Origin: JAAELZ01 sp965209105
GTDB taxonomy: Bacteria > Pseudomonadota > Gammaproteobacteria > Arenicellales > Poriferihabitantaceae
Direction of reading: 5' to 3'
DNA: 64,000 nucleotides
Assembly (NCBI GenBank): GCA_965209105.1
Contig: CBDBQB010000039.1
Coordinates: 186,001 to 250,000 of the forward strand
Shown here piece after piece: positions 18,167 through 26,542 of the stretch (within the stretch, counting starts at the first letter, position 1; each line of letters starts with the position of its first letter). The translations under genes were made by a program, and so were the position numbers. Below the pieces are notes generated by a model, which made no database searches, was not told the DNA's origin, and was given only the letters and a program-made list of their open reading frames with translations.

Positions 18167-19059
18167 GTTGTGATTTGCGGATAGGCCTTGGTCGGTTACA
18201 CTGTACCACCGTTACATACACACCACCACATAGTTGTGATTTGCGGATAGGCCTTGGTCGGTTACACTACCAAGCATTGATCGTAGAACTGTCCGGCGGT
18301 TGTGATTTGCGGATAGGCCTTGGTCGGTTACACTTGTTTTCTCATCAACCAAAAGCGTGACGTCGTTGTGATTTGCGGATAGGCCTTGGTCGGTTACACT
18401 GCGGCGGTTGATCGACGCGCGCAATGTAGTAGTTGTGATTTGCGGATAGGCCTTGGTCGGTTACACTTGATCGTTCAAGGTGTGCGCCATTAAGGCAGTT
18501 GTGATTTGCGGATAGGCCTTGGTCGGTTACACTTCAATCCACAAGCAATCCTTTGGGGCTTTAGTTGTGATTTGCGGATAGGCCTTGGTCGGTTACACTG
18601 CTTTAAAGGTTTAACAATCGAAGAAGTAGTTGTGATTTGCGGATAGGCCTTGGTCGGTTACACTAGTTGAAGAATCTTCATCAACGTGTATTTTGTTGTG
18701 ATTTGCGGATAGGCCTTGGTCGGTTACACTTCAAAGATAGATCAGAACGGCACAGCGCTAGTTGTGATTTGCGGATAGGCCTTGGTCGGTTACACTTCAG
18801 TTGTATAGCGATACACCGTCCAGCCGTTGTGATTTGCGGATAGGCCTTGGTCGGTTACACTGTATGGGTTAGTCTCTGTTGGATCATAATAGTTGTGATT
18901 TGCGGATAGGCCTTGGTCGGTTACACTAGACCAACTAAGTCTACTTTGTAGTAATACGTTGTGATTTGCGGATAGGCCTTGGTCGGTTACACTTTAAACT
19001 TGTCGCGTTGGGCCACGCCTCTAGTTGTGATTTGCGGATAGGCCTTGGTCGGTTACACT
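18167..19059 (+). CRISPR. CRISPR array, right segment (14 repeats, 13 spacers)
   Basis: Fourteen copies of the same 36-bp repeat (starts 18167, 18233, 18299, 18365, 18432, 18498, 18564, 18629, 18695, 18761, 18826, 18892, 18958, 19024). Spacers are 30 bp apart from one of 31 and two of 29. The last repeat (19024-19059) is canonical and is followed by AT-rich DNA towards cas2. With the left segment the array has 20 repeats and 19 spacers. Bases 9-14 (TTGCGG) and 31-36 (TACACT) of each repeat, 16 bp apart, resemble a weak promoter reading into the following spacer. Confidence 0.98.
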
Positions 19060-19096
19060 ATCTCGCTAATAAAGGAATGATTATTAAGGAAATATT

Positions 19097-19130
19097 GTTC
19101 AGTTGCAGTTTACAAAAGCTGCAACTGAAC
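19097..19130. repeat. Perfect hairpin between array end and cas2 3' end
   Basis: GTTCAGTTGCAG (19097-19108) and CTGCAACTGAAC (19119-19130) form a 12-bp perfect stem with a 10-base loop that contains the cas2 stop codon. There is no T-run on either side, so it is not a standard intrinsic terminator; it may insulate or stabilise the convergent cas2 and array transcripts. Confidence 0.7.
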
Positions 19131-19463
19131 GGGTGTGGGCTCGGTAGGTTTGCGTTTTTTTCCACGAAAAACTTGGATTTTTCCAAATTGTTTGTCGGTA
19201 ATATTGATAATTCGTACTTCACCATCCGGCGGTAAAAATGCCTTGACGCGGTTTTCGTGCACTTTAGCGTTCTCATCACTGGCACTGTGCCGATAATACA
19301 CCGAATATTGCATCATACCAAAGCCATCGTCGAGTAATTTCTTGCGAAATAGTGTGTAGTCTTTTCGCGCTTTCTTGCTGTCGGTTGGTAAATCAAACAA
19401 GACGATTAACCACATCGAGTTCAACCCACCAAAGCTTATAGATCGCTCAGATTTCCGAGCCAT
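19110..19463 (-). CDS. cas2: CRISPR-associated endonuclease Cas2
   Basis: About 117 aa. The ferredoxin-like Cas2 core MWLIVLFDLPTDSKKARKDY with the conserved catalytic-position Asp, then FRKKLLDDGFGMMQYSVYYR and a C-terminal VRIINITDKQFGKIQVF, defines the family. Cas2 dimers bridge Cas1 dimers in the spacer-integration complex. The ATG at 19463 keeps the conserved FGGLNS segment before MWLIV and overlaps cas1 by 28 bases; the next ATG (19415) gives the minimal core. Its 3' end lies in a strong hairpin close to the array. Confidence 0.93.
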   Translation of the reverse strand: MARKSERSISFGGLNSMWLIVLFDLPTDSKKARKDYTLFRKKLLDDGFGMMQYSVYYRHSASDENAKVHENRVKAFLPPDGEVRIINITDKQFGKIQVFRGKKRKPTEPTPVQLQLL

Positions 19464-20344
19464 CGAGGGAAGATTATTCTGGTTGAGGTATTTGCGTAAC
19501 ATTTTTTTAGTTGGACAAGATAATGGTGGCTAGCGATCATCAGAGGGGCTTTTTTGTTTTTCCACTCTACTGAAGTTGAGAGTAATTTTAAGAAGGGTTG
19601 TTTGGTTTCAGGACTAATCTCAGCAACGAAATGCGCCTGCTCAGCCATTTGCCATACAATTTTATCTATCCATGGGCGTAATGGCTCCATTAAATCATCG
19701 GCTAAGCACAGGCCGTTGTATTGGTTGGAATGATGTATGCCCAATGCGGGATGTAGACCTGAGGACACGATTGCGCGTGCCACTAAGGCGCGCATAATGG
19801 CGTAGCCATAGTTGAGTAATGCGTTGATGCCCTCGGCATCTTGATCCCGTCGAAAAGTATCACCAAATAATAAACGCCAATAACGTTGCGCTGCTTGTGC
19901 CTCGAGATTATCTGGGTCGCCTGATTTGACTTTCCCCAGCATTCTTTCCAATTGGACGATTGGTCGCGCAGCAAACTCAAGGGTCTGGATTTGATGCTTT
20001 ATTTTGCACTGAACAATTTGCTGCCACAGCCTTTTACGGCTTGCTCTCCCTAGCGCAATTTGTTGCTGCAACTCCTTATGGTGTAGGCTATGGCCCTCGC
20101 TAATGGGTAAGATGACCGAATAGGGTAAATGCTTTTGATCACAAAAAATGATGACGGCATTGTGTTGCTGGCATCGGATCACCACTGCTTGCGTGAGGGT
20201 AATCGCGGGGTGCGCTAATAAAAGAACGCCCAAATCTTCTACCGGGATGCGGGCAACTTGTTTTTTGTCTTGGTCAACACAGAGCTGTTGGTTTTTAATA
20301 GATAGCCAAGAGCGATGATTAATTTCGACGATGCGCTTGATCAT
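19436..20344 (-). CDS. cas1: CRISPR-associated endonuclease Cas1 (type II)
   Basis: A 302-aa integrase that inserts new spacers. Metal-binding catalytic residues are all visible: Glu148 (in DNLEAQAAQRYW), His204 (LHPALGIHHSNQYN) and Glu220 (LADDLMEPLRPW). The N-terminal beta domain and helical C-terminal domain have normal type II length. Its start overlaps the end of cas9 by 26 bases and its end overlaps cas2, so cas9-cas1-cas2 is one tightly coupled operon. No csn2 or cas4 follows, which points to subtype II-C. Confidence 0.96.
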   Translation of the reverse strand: MIKRIVEINHRSWLSIKNQQLCVDQDKKQVARIPVEDLGVLLLAHPAITLTQAVVIRCQQHNAVIIFCDQKHLPYSVILPISEGHSLHHKELQQQIALGRASRKRLWQQIVQCKIKHQIQTLEFAARPIVQLERMLGKVKSGDPDNLEAQAAQRYWRLLFGDTFRRDQDAEGINALLNYGYAIMRALVARAIVSSGLHPALGIHHSNQYNGLCLADDLMEPLRPWIDKIVWQMAEQAHFVAEISPETKQPFLKLLSTSVEWKNKKAPLMIASHHYLVQLKKCYANTSTRIIFPRWLGNLSDL

Positions 20345-23300
20345 GGGGTTTTCCTAACACGTTTAGATTGAGTTTCTTCAAGTTCCATTTCTCGAAACCT
20401 TCCTTATTAAAAGTAAATACTATTTGTTCTTCTTTGTTATTGAGTAATGCAGCGGTATGAATTCGAAGGTACATACGATTACCAGTAGAATCAATTTTCT
20501 GTATGCGATAAACCTGAACGTCTCCATCAACTTCAAGCTGTACAATATCGTTAATATGAAACGACAACATAAAATCAAAACTCTCCCCATGATCAAATTT
20601 GATGATCGGAGATTTCGGCTGGCCAATCCCCTTGGCACGCTGTGCCGCCTCCATCGCGGTCACAAACTTGGCGGAAATTTTGCCAGTTTTTTTGTGGCGA
20701 ATAATTTCCACGTGGTGGGTATTGCCATAGGCCATCCATTTAAAAACTTCCCCTTGCTTATTTCTGACCCCAAATTTTGTTTTGCCCAGTTTTTCCAGCG
20801 TGGTCTTAGACTGGAGAATCCGAACGCGTTTGATTGGAGTAATCCCATCTTTATGTAAGACAGTTTGATCTTCCGCGAAAGCCATTTTCGCGTTGCCCTC
20901 AAATTTCATTAAATGCTGCTCAACGATTTGTTTCACTTCTGGGTCTAGTATTTTCTTAAGTTGCGAGGCTTTAAAATCGCCATTGAGATTGACGCGATAC
21001 ACCGCACCATGTTTTGGCTTAAAGCCAGCGCCCGTATCTTCATGCAAGGCGCCGCGAATTTTACGCTGAGGGTCATGTGAAATAATGACTTCACTTAAAA
21101 GGCGGCTTAAATCCTCTTTAATAGATAACCAAGGCGGGTCAATGACTAAATCACGCACTCTAAATTCTGGTTTCCTTTCTTCTACTTCTTTTGCAATCCT
21201 CGTTAGCGTTTTGTGAAACTTTCGATCAACGCAAGCAATGACGGCGGCATCAATTGCATGGTGGCGATGGTCAGAACGATCTTTCTCGCCCGAGTCATCC
21301 AGTAATTTGTTTAACCCCCATTGGTATCTTAACCAGGAAACCAAGAAGCCTTTTGTGACGGAAATGTCGATGTCGAGTGATTTCAAATATTCAAGTGCCA
21401 CGCGGCTGATATAGCGCGTATCATTGAGTTGGCTGGCGGCAAAATCTCGCTCTTGAACCTCCTCATCAGTCATAAAAAAACGTCTGGCCTTGGATTGAAG
21501 CAGTTTGTCCCATTGGTGGACTGTTTGTGATATTTGCTCCCATTTGTCTTTGTTTCCGCTAAAAGCATCGATTGGTGTTCGTTGCCCTTTGTAACGATTC
21601 TCACTTGCATAGCACACCACCTTATTCATGTAAGAATCATCCAGAGATTGGCTGTAAGGCAGTATGTGATCAATATCTATCTCCGGGCTAAACAGCGTTG
21701 ATAGACCAATACTTCGCCCAGAGTATATGCAGGCCTCGCCTTGATCTTTCCATATGCGATATTTTATTTTGTCGTCGTGGCTGGGGTAATTTGAAAGCTG
21801 CAAATGGGGGTTGGCCGTTTTCATTTTACGGTAATGATCCACCGCTTGCTCATTTGCCTCGGTGTTTTGTTTTTGGCGGCGCTCATTTTCTTTGTAGCGT
21901 TTTGTATTCATTTCTAGATCACGCGCCATTTCCAAGCGAATGGCCTCGGGCTTACCATATTCGGCAATCACCGCATTTACCACACGACGAAGTTCGTGCA
22001 AGCCTTTATTGACAATGGGATTAGCGGTTTCTGGTGGTGCAGGCAAACGATCAAAGGTTTCGCTCTCCTCTGGCTCGTATCCATATCCTGCGCTGATCCG
22101 CGCATCGCTGTATATCTGGCCCTGTTGTAAAAAAGGCAGCAGTGCATTGATTGCTTTAAGCGACAGGTTGGAATGGCCCGGCTCAAGCTCAACCATGCAC
22201 AGCGCTATGGCGGTTGCAGTATCTATTTTCCAATGACTGATCAAGCGTTTTTTCAGGGTGGATTTTTTCTGGATGCTGATGAAATCTTCAACCAGCGCTA
22301 TTTGCGCTTTGTCGGTCAAATTATCCCATTCTGAGTAAACATCGCGAATGGCACAGGCAGTCGTGTTGCCTTTTAGTTTCTTATTGCCGCGTTCTAGGTT
22401 GAAGATATGGCTGCGGCTTAGCCCCAGTGTTTTTTTCAGGTTGGTTACTGAAACAACGGTGTTTTGCTCAAACAGCGTTATGACCTTTTCTCGGTCTTGT
22501 TGAGAAATGCGGAGTTCTTTGTCGTGGTAAGGATCAAAATAAGTCAGGTGATTGATGTCTTGCAAATACCGAAAGCGCTGTGCTTCCATTCTGGCCATCG
22601 CGCAGCGTGCCTTTTTAGGCTCGAGTGAACATTTCCCAAGCCGATCTGCGCGGAACTTAAGCGGGCGCTGCTTGAAAATAATCTCTTCTATTTGTTGTTT
22701 AACGTCTGGCGTTAATACGTCGTGAAAACTGGATTGCTTAGCCCAGATCAAATCAAGCTCTTCTTGATACATTTGGCGATCGGTTCGCAAATGTCCGCCA
22801 TTGACTGCGCGGTTACGTTTGTGTTCGTGGTGCGAGCGGGAAGCAAGATATTCGCCCAATGTTCTATAGCCACTACCCTGTATGGCTTTTCTGAGCTCAG
22901 AAATGTCGTGCTTAAAAGCCGTTTCTTCGCTTGCGGCATTTTTCTTTTCATCATCTTGCTCTGCTCGAGCAAGAATATCTGCTACATCAGGGTCATCAAT
23001 CAAATCGCCGAGCAGTGTTTTGCGGTTACTTAAAAAGCCACGTCGCTGGACTAAATGTAAGAAGACTCTGCCCAATTCATGGGGAGCTAGTTTTTCATCT
23101 AATGCTTTAGCGCGCAGCGTGTATGGATCGCCCAATTCGTTGAGTATTATTTCTGGTTGGTGATTTCCTTTTAACTCCGTAGGCAATAAATGTAACGTAA
23201 CAAGATAATTCAGCATCCGTTGTTTGCGCCTTGCTCTGCGCTGGATAACCCTGCGCGCTAAACGTGCGTTGCGACGCGCCTGATTTTTAGGTGTAGGTGT

Positions 23301-23435
23301 TTTGTCTTCGACCGCCTTGGTGAATATGCGGCTACCGAGGCCGAGAATTTCATTGGCTGCTTTATCTTTAGTCGATAAAACTGCCCAGCCAATTGAGTTA
23401 GAACCTAAGTCCAAACCTAAAATGTTCTTGCTCAT
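20319..23435 (-). CDS. cas9: Type II-C CRISPR RNA-guided endonuclease Cas9
   Basis: A 1038-aa compact Cas9. All catalytic residues are present: Asp9 in LGLDLGSNSIGWAVL (RuvC-I), Glu502 in IRLEMARD (RuvC-II), His590 in EIDIDHILPYSQ with the following Asn of the ASENR block (HNH), and His725/Asp729 in HHAIDAAVIA (RuvC-III). An arginine-rich bridge helix (RRNARLARRVIQRRARRKQR) lies at about 51-71, followed by a small REC lobe. The start is ATG 23435, preceded by AGGAGAAGG. Length, gene order and lack of a fourth cas gene indicate subtype II-C. It is first in the operon and divergent from the tracrRNA gene 30 bases upstream. Nothing indicates inactivation. Confidence 0.97.
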   Translation of the reverse strand: MSKNILGLDLGSNSIGWAVLSTKDKAANEILGLGSRIFTKAVEDKTPTPKNQARRNARLARRVIQRRARRKQRMLNYLVTLHLLPTELKGNHQPEIILNELGDPYTLRAKALDEKLAPHELGRVFLHLVQRRGFLSNRKTLLGDLIDDPDVADILARAEQDDEKKNAASEETAFKHDISELRKAIQGSGYRTLGEYLASRSHHEHKRNRAVNGGHLRTDRQMYQEELDLIWAKQSSFHDVLTPDVKQQIEEIIFKQRPLKFRADRLGKCSLEPKKARCAMARMEAQRFRYLQDINHLTYFDPYHDKELRISQQDREKVITLFEQNTVVSVTNLKKTLGLSRSHIFNLERGNKKLKGNTTACAIRDVYSEWDNLTDKAQIALVEDFISIQKKSTLKKRLISHWKIDTATAIALCMVELEPGHSNLSLKAINALLPFLQQGQIYSDARISAGYGYEPEESETFDRLPAPPETANPIVNKGLHELRRVVNAVIAEYGKPEAIRLEMARDLEMNTKRYKENERRQKQNTEANEQAVDHYRKMKTANPHLQLSNYPSHDDKIKYRIWKDQGEACIYSGRSIGLSTLFSPEIDIDHILPYSQSLDDSYMNKVVCYASENRYKGQRTPIDAFSGNKDKWEQISQTVHQWDKLLQSKARRFFMTDEEVQERDFAASQLNDTRYISRVALEYLKSLDIDISVTKGFLVSWLRYQWGLNKLLDDSGEKDRSDHRHHAIDAAVIACVDRKFHKTLTRIAKEVEERKPEFRVRDLVIDPPWLSIKEDLSRLLSEVIISHDPQRKIRGALHEDTGAGFKPKHGAVYRVNLNGDFKASQLKKILDPEVKQIVEQHLMKFEGNAKMAFAEDQTVLHKDGITPIKRVRILQSKTTLEKLGKTKFGVRNKQGEVFKWMAYGNTHHVEIIRHKKTGKISAKFVTAMEAAQRAKGIGQPKSPIIKFDHGESFDFMLSFHINDIVQLEVDGDVQVYRIQKIDSTGNRMYLRIHTAALLNNKEEQIVFTFNKEGFEKWNLKKLNLNVLGKPHDQAHRRN

Positions 23436-23456
23436 TTTCCTTCTCCTGTGTAGTAT
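23428..23456 (+). promoter_or_regulatory. Candidate tracrRNA promoter overlapping the cas9 start
   Basis: TTGCTC (23428-23433) and TAGTAT (23451-23456) are 17 bases apart on the plus strand, which would place the transcript start at about 23463, just before the anti-repeat. TAGTAT-TG-ATACTA (23451-23464) is also a perfect 6-bp inverted repeat, and on the minus strand TATAGT (23469-23464) is a good -10 for cas9. The two divergent promoters therefore overlap. Confidence 0.5.
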
Positions 23457-23462
23457 TGATAC

Positions 23463-23568
23463 TATAGTGTAACCGACCAAGGCCTATTTTGCTTTTCATA
23501 CCAATGAAATAGCTTTTTCGTAGGCAACGCTTCTAAGCGACCAGAGCCCTCCCAGTGGGGGCTTTTTT
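23463..23568 (+). ncRNA. tracrRNA of the type II-C CRISPR-Cas9 system
   Basis: On the plus strand 23466-23487 is exactly complementary to the last 22 bases of the CRISPR repeat. After an internal loop, UCAUACC (23496-23502) can pair with the first seven repeat bases GUUGUGA (one mismatch, one G-U), as required for a crRNA:tracrRNA duplex with lower stem, bulge and upper stem. A short hairpin CGCT-TCTA-AGCG (23528-23539) and an intrinsic terminator follow. Length is about 105 nt. It would guide RNase III processing where that occurs and load crRNA into Cas9. The position upstream of and divergent from cas9 is normal for II-C. Confidence 0.88.
23545..23568 (+). terminator. Terminator of the tracrRNA gene
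   Basis: AGCCCTC pairs with GGGGGCT (seven pairs including one G-U) across a 5-base loop, followed by six T. Confidence 0.85.
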
Positions 23569-23676
23569 ATTGGCTCTAATTTTGAGCTGTCGTACAATAT
23601 TTTAGAAGTTGCGAGAATTGCCCTCAGCCAAACTGCCTGCTAGACTCCTTGTATCGATAACCTTAGTTATATCAAT

Positions 23677-24348
23677 ATGCCAAGCCACTATTCCTTTTGT
23701 CGTTCATTGAGCCGATATGCGCTCGTCGCCGGTCTGCTTACCTTGGGTGCTTGTACCAGCTTTGGTCAAAACGCTCATTTTGTGGTGAGTGTGCCCAACG
23801 ATTGCTGCGACACGTTCGACACCATGGCGTTTAAGGTTTTGCCGGCTGAGCAAAAAGTGCGTCTCGCAATCAACAGTGATGACCCTAATTTTGGCTTTGA
23901 GGGCGGGTATAGCCATTACGAAGCCTTGACTTTGCCTGAGTTATCGCAGCCCTATGTATTGCAGTTTGAAAGCGAAGTGGTCAGAGGCAATAAAAATCAT
24001 CGTGGCGAGATATTCTTCCCTGTGTTGACGTTTTTAGATGCGAATAAGCAAAAAATCAAAACCTTTGATACTTTGCCCTATACCTTGCAAACGCCTTTTT
24101 ATGGCCGAAACCATATTCGTTCATCGATAAGAGTGGGGGCAAAATTAGCCGCCGCGCGCTATGTGGTGGTGCATACACAAGACGACAAGCTTGAGCAATC
24201 CATTGCCACGGGAGATGGTAAAACGGTATTGCAGTCCAAGGGCTTTGGCAGCATGATTTATGCACCCATTACAGCGCCCAGATTTAGGATCAATTTCGCA
24301 GCCAAGGGCTGGGTCAGAATATTGGCCTACTCACCACAGGCCGGATAA
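23677..24348 (+). CDS. MalM-like periplasmic lipoprotein
   Basis: A 223-aa predicted lipoprotein: signal sequence with lipobox LGAC at about residues 23-26. The rest resembles the MalM family (maltose-operon periplasmic protein) in its order of blocks: FGFEGGYSHYEALTLPEL, FFPVLTFLDANKQKI, then RSSIRVGAKLAAARYVVVHT. There are no maltose genes nearby, and MalM-like proteins in non-enterics are of unknown function. The start lacks a clear ribosome site. The gene lies just beyond the tracrRNA terminator and is not evidently part of the CRISPR system. Confidence 0.6.
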   Translation: MPSHYSFCRSLSRYALVAGLLTLGACTSFGQNAHFVVSVPNDCCDTFDTMAFKVLPAEQKVRLAINSDDPNFGFEGGYSHYEALTLPELSQPYVLQFESEVVRGNKNHRGEIFFPVLTFLDANKQKIKTFDTLPYTLQTPFYGRNHIRSSIRVGAKLAAARYVVVHTQDDKLEQSIATGDGKTVLQSKGFGSMIYAPITAPRFRINFAAKGWVRILAYSPQAG

Positions 24349-24363
24349 GCCTCTTATTAGAGT

Positions 24364-25529
24364 TTAAAGCCCCGCTTGTTGTTGGTTTTCTCGCCAACGT
24401 TGGTAGGTCGGTGCGGTCTCCCAACCCTTCGTTAAGACATATTCCAGTACGCCTTGTAAGCGATATAGGTGTACAACGGAGTCGATTCTAAAGACTTCTT
24501 TGCCTCGCTCATCAAAGAAAACGATGGTGGGCGAGTAAAAAATCTCCAGATCTTTTGCCCATTCCTTTGCGTTTGTTTTCTTACCTGCGGGGGTGATCAC
24601 AATTTCGTCTGACCACCGGTCGAGCTGCACTGCGTCGAATTGTTTCATCAGTGTGCGCGTTTTTGGGTCGTCAAGGGGCTTGGAGTGCAGGATGTCGCAG
24701 GCATGGCAGGCTTGACGCTCAAAAAATACTGCCAGCGGGCGCTCAGCAGCAAAGTGAGTTCTATCGAGGCCATAAGGCGGAGCGTCGAAAAAATCTTGAT
24801 GGTTGATATCGTCTAGATCAAATTTAGGCGGTGGTTGGCGCGTGCCATGTATTCACTGAAAGTTTCAGTTTTGTAATATTCCTCAGTGACATATTTCAAG
24901 GCGCCGCGAAATTTATACGGCGGATAGTAGCCGCGTAATCGCAATGCTTCTGTGCCTACTTCGGTATAAAAAATCATGGAAGGTGTGAAGTTAGTATCTT
25001 CGAATTCGGCCAGATCCTTTTCTTCTAAGGTGTTGCCGTCAAAATCAGTGACCATCCGACTGCCCCAAATATCTAAGGAGATAAGGTCAAAATTCTCGCG
25101 CGTGTAGCGAACAATGTCTTGTTCTTGTTTGAAATTAATATCGAGTAAGGCTTCGCAGTAAGCGCAGTGCTTCTGGCCAAAATAGACAATAATTCCTTGC
25201 TTGCCTTTGTCTTGCGCAGCGGCAAGATCATCGGGGAGGTTCAGGAAAGTATCGCTAAACCAAGCGGGATGGTGGTTAAAGGTGGCACGGGGTGAGTCGT
25301 CGAATTCAGGGGTATCGTTGTCGGTTGATGCCTTGAGTTCAAACGTAGCGCCAATGTTATTGCTGATTTTGGTTGCGGCAAATAGCTCAGTGGGGCTCGA
25401 TTCGACAGCTGCCCACAATAGTGCCGAGATCAAAAATAGGGGGCGCAAACTTTTTGCTGAAGTTCTCAAAGAACTAGGGGCAATTAAGATATTAATATTG
25501 AGTCGGCTGAAACAAAAAAAGCTCTGCAT
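24364..25529 (-). pseudogene. Exported double thioredoxin-domain protein (SoxW-like), frameshifted
   Basis: Two adjacent reading frames form one protein. The 5' part (to 24813) has a hydrophobic signal segment and a first thioredoxin-like domain with GQKHCAYCEALLD (CxxC) and FTPSMIFY. The 3' part has PLAVFFERQACHACDILHSK (second CxxC) and YSPTIVFFDERGKEVFR, and can be read without a stop from about 24860 to 24364. Joining them needs a -1 shift near 24838-24848, after EYMAR. Such thioredoxins accompany sulfur oxidation (SoxW/SoxS types). The true start is unclear: ATG 25529 sits inside a terminator stem, TTG 25469 would give a good signal peptide. A sequencing error is possible. Confidence 0.65.
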
Positions 25530-25543
25530 TGCAGAGCTTTTTT
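25514..25543 (-). terminator. Bidirectional intrinsic terminator
   Basis: AGCTCTGC-ATT-GCAGAGCT, an 8-bp perfect stem, flanked by seven A on the left and six T on the right, so it can act in both directions. It lies 67 bases after the BI-1/YccA stop on the minus strand. Confidence 0.9.
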
Positions 25544-25609
25544 GGTCAGGTAGTTTCTTTGCTACCCGCAAAACATCCAGTGATTGGACTGATTCAAATC
25601 GCGATTTAC

Positions 25610-26278
25610 CTAGTCATCTCCGAAGATGCCTAAGATATGCAATAAACTGGTGAACAGGTTAAAGATCGAGACAAACAGGGTGACGGTTGCGTTGATATAG
25701 TTTGTTTCTCCGCCATGTATAATTTGACTGGTTTGGTACAGTATCAAGCCTGACATCAGCAAGATAAACATCCCCGATACCGCCAGTGACAACGCTGGCA
25801 TTTGAAAGAATATCGCCCCGAGACCCAAAAGGAATGCGACGAGTATACCTGTCATCAACATGCCACCCATGAATGAGAAATCTTTGCGTGTGATGACGAC
25901 ATAAGAGGACAGTGCGACGAAGATTGCACCGGTGCCACCCATTGCGGTCATGACGATGCTGCTGCCATTGGGTAGACTGTTCATATACAGATTAATGATG
26001 GGTCCAAGCGTAATGCCCATAAAACCCGTTAAGGCGAAGACAAAGACTAGGCCCAAGGCTGAATTGCTAAATTTAGTGGTCAAAAACAGCAATCCGAAAT
26101 AGCCGATGAGTGTTGGAATGATGCCAAAATAGGGCAAATTTAGAGCCATCGACAGGCCCGCCATGGCGGCGCTGAACAACAGCGTCATCGCGAGCAATAG
26201 ATAAGTGTTCTTGAGCGTGGAATTAATAATAATTTCACGCGAATTGATTTTTCCGCTGGAATCGATAACTCGAGCCAT
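25610..26278 (-). CDS. Bax inhibitor-1/YccA-family membrane protein
   Basis: A 222-aa protein with seven hydrophobic segments and the family's typical middle (ALTGFMGITLGPIINLY) and end (SIFNLFTSLLHILGIFGDD). YccA/YbhL proteins of this family interact with FtsH or act as pH-sensitive leak channels; role here inferred only. ATG 26278 follows GGAGATATC. Followed by a strong terminator, so likely single-gene. It diverges from a LysR gene. Confidence 0.9.
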   Translation of the reverse strand: MARVIDSSGKINSREIIINSTLKNTYLLLAMTLLFSAAMAGLSMALNLPYFGIIPTLIGYFGLLFLTTKFSNSALGLVFVFALTGFMGITLGPIINLYMNSLPNGSSIVMTAMGGTGAIFVALSSYVVITRKDFSFMGGMLMTGILVAFLLGLGAIFFQMPALSLAVSGMFILLMSGLILYQTSQIIHGGETNYINATVTLFVSIFNLFTSLLHILGIFGDD

Positions 26279-26542
26279 GATATCTCCGTCAGTTAATGTA
26301 GGGTTGTCAGTATTTTACCGCGCTTGCCAAGGCAGTGAAGCAAAATGTTTTAGATGCTTGGATTATGCGGGGCTAAGCCCAAAAATCAAGCCCCAGCGGA
26401 AGCTATTGATTATCCCGTTTGGCCGGCACAACTATCTATGGTGATAAGCCCTCTTGGTTTATGCCCCTACAAGTTGGTATAGTTTTAATTTATATGCTAT
26501 ATAAAATATCTTCATCATTCAGAAATCTACTGAGGTATTCAA

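Noticed and set aside
19097..19130. Hairpin as the intrinsic terminator of cas2 or the array
   Set aside because: No T-run follows the stem on either strand.
22375..22455. Helix-turn-helix-like segment (TLGLSRSHIFNLERGN) inside cas9 as a separate fused regulator
   Set aside because: This segment is within the REC lobe region where II-C Cas9 proteins have similar sequence; there is no frame break or linker.
26232..26247. ATTTCACGCGAATT as a parS site
   Set aside because: Differs from the parS palindrome at several positions, lies 13 kb from parAB, and is inside the 5' end of the BI-1 gene.
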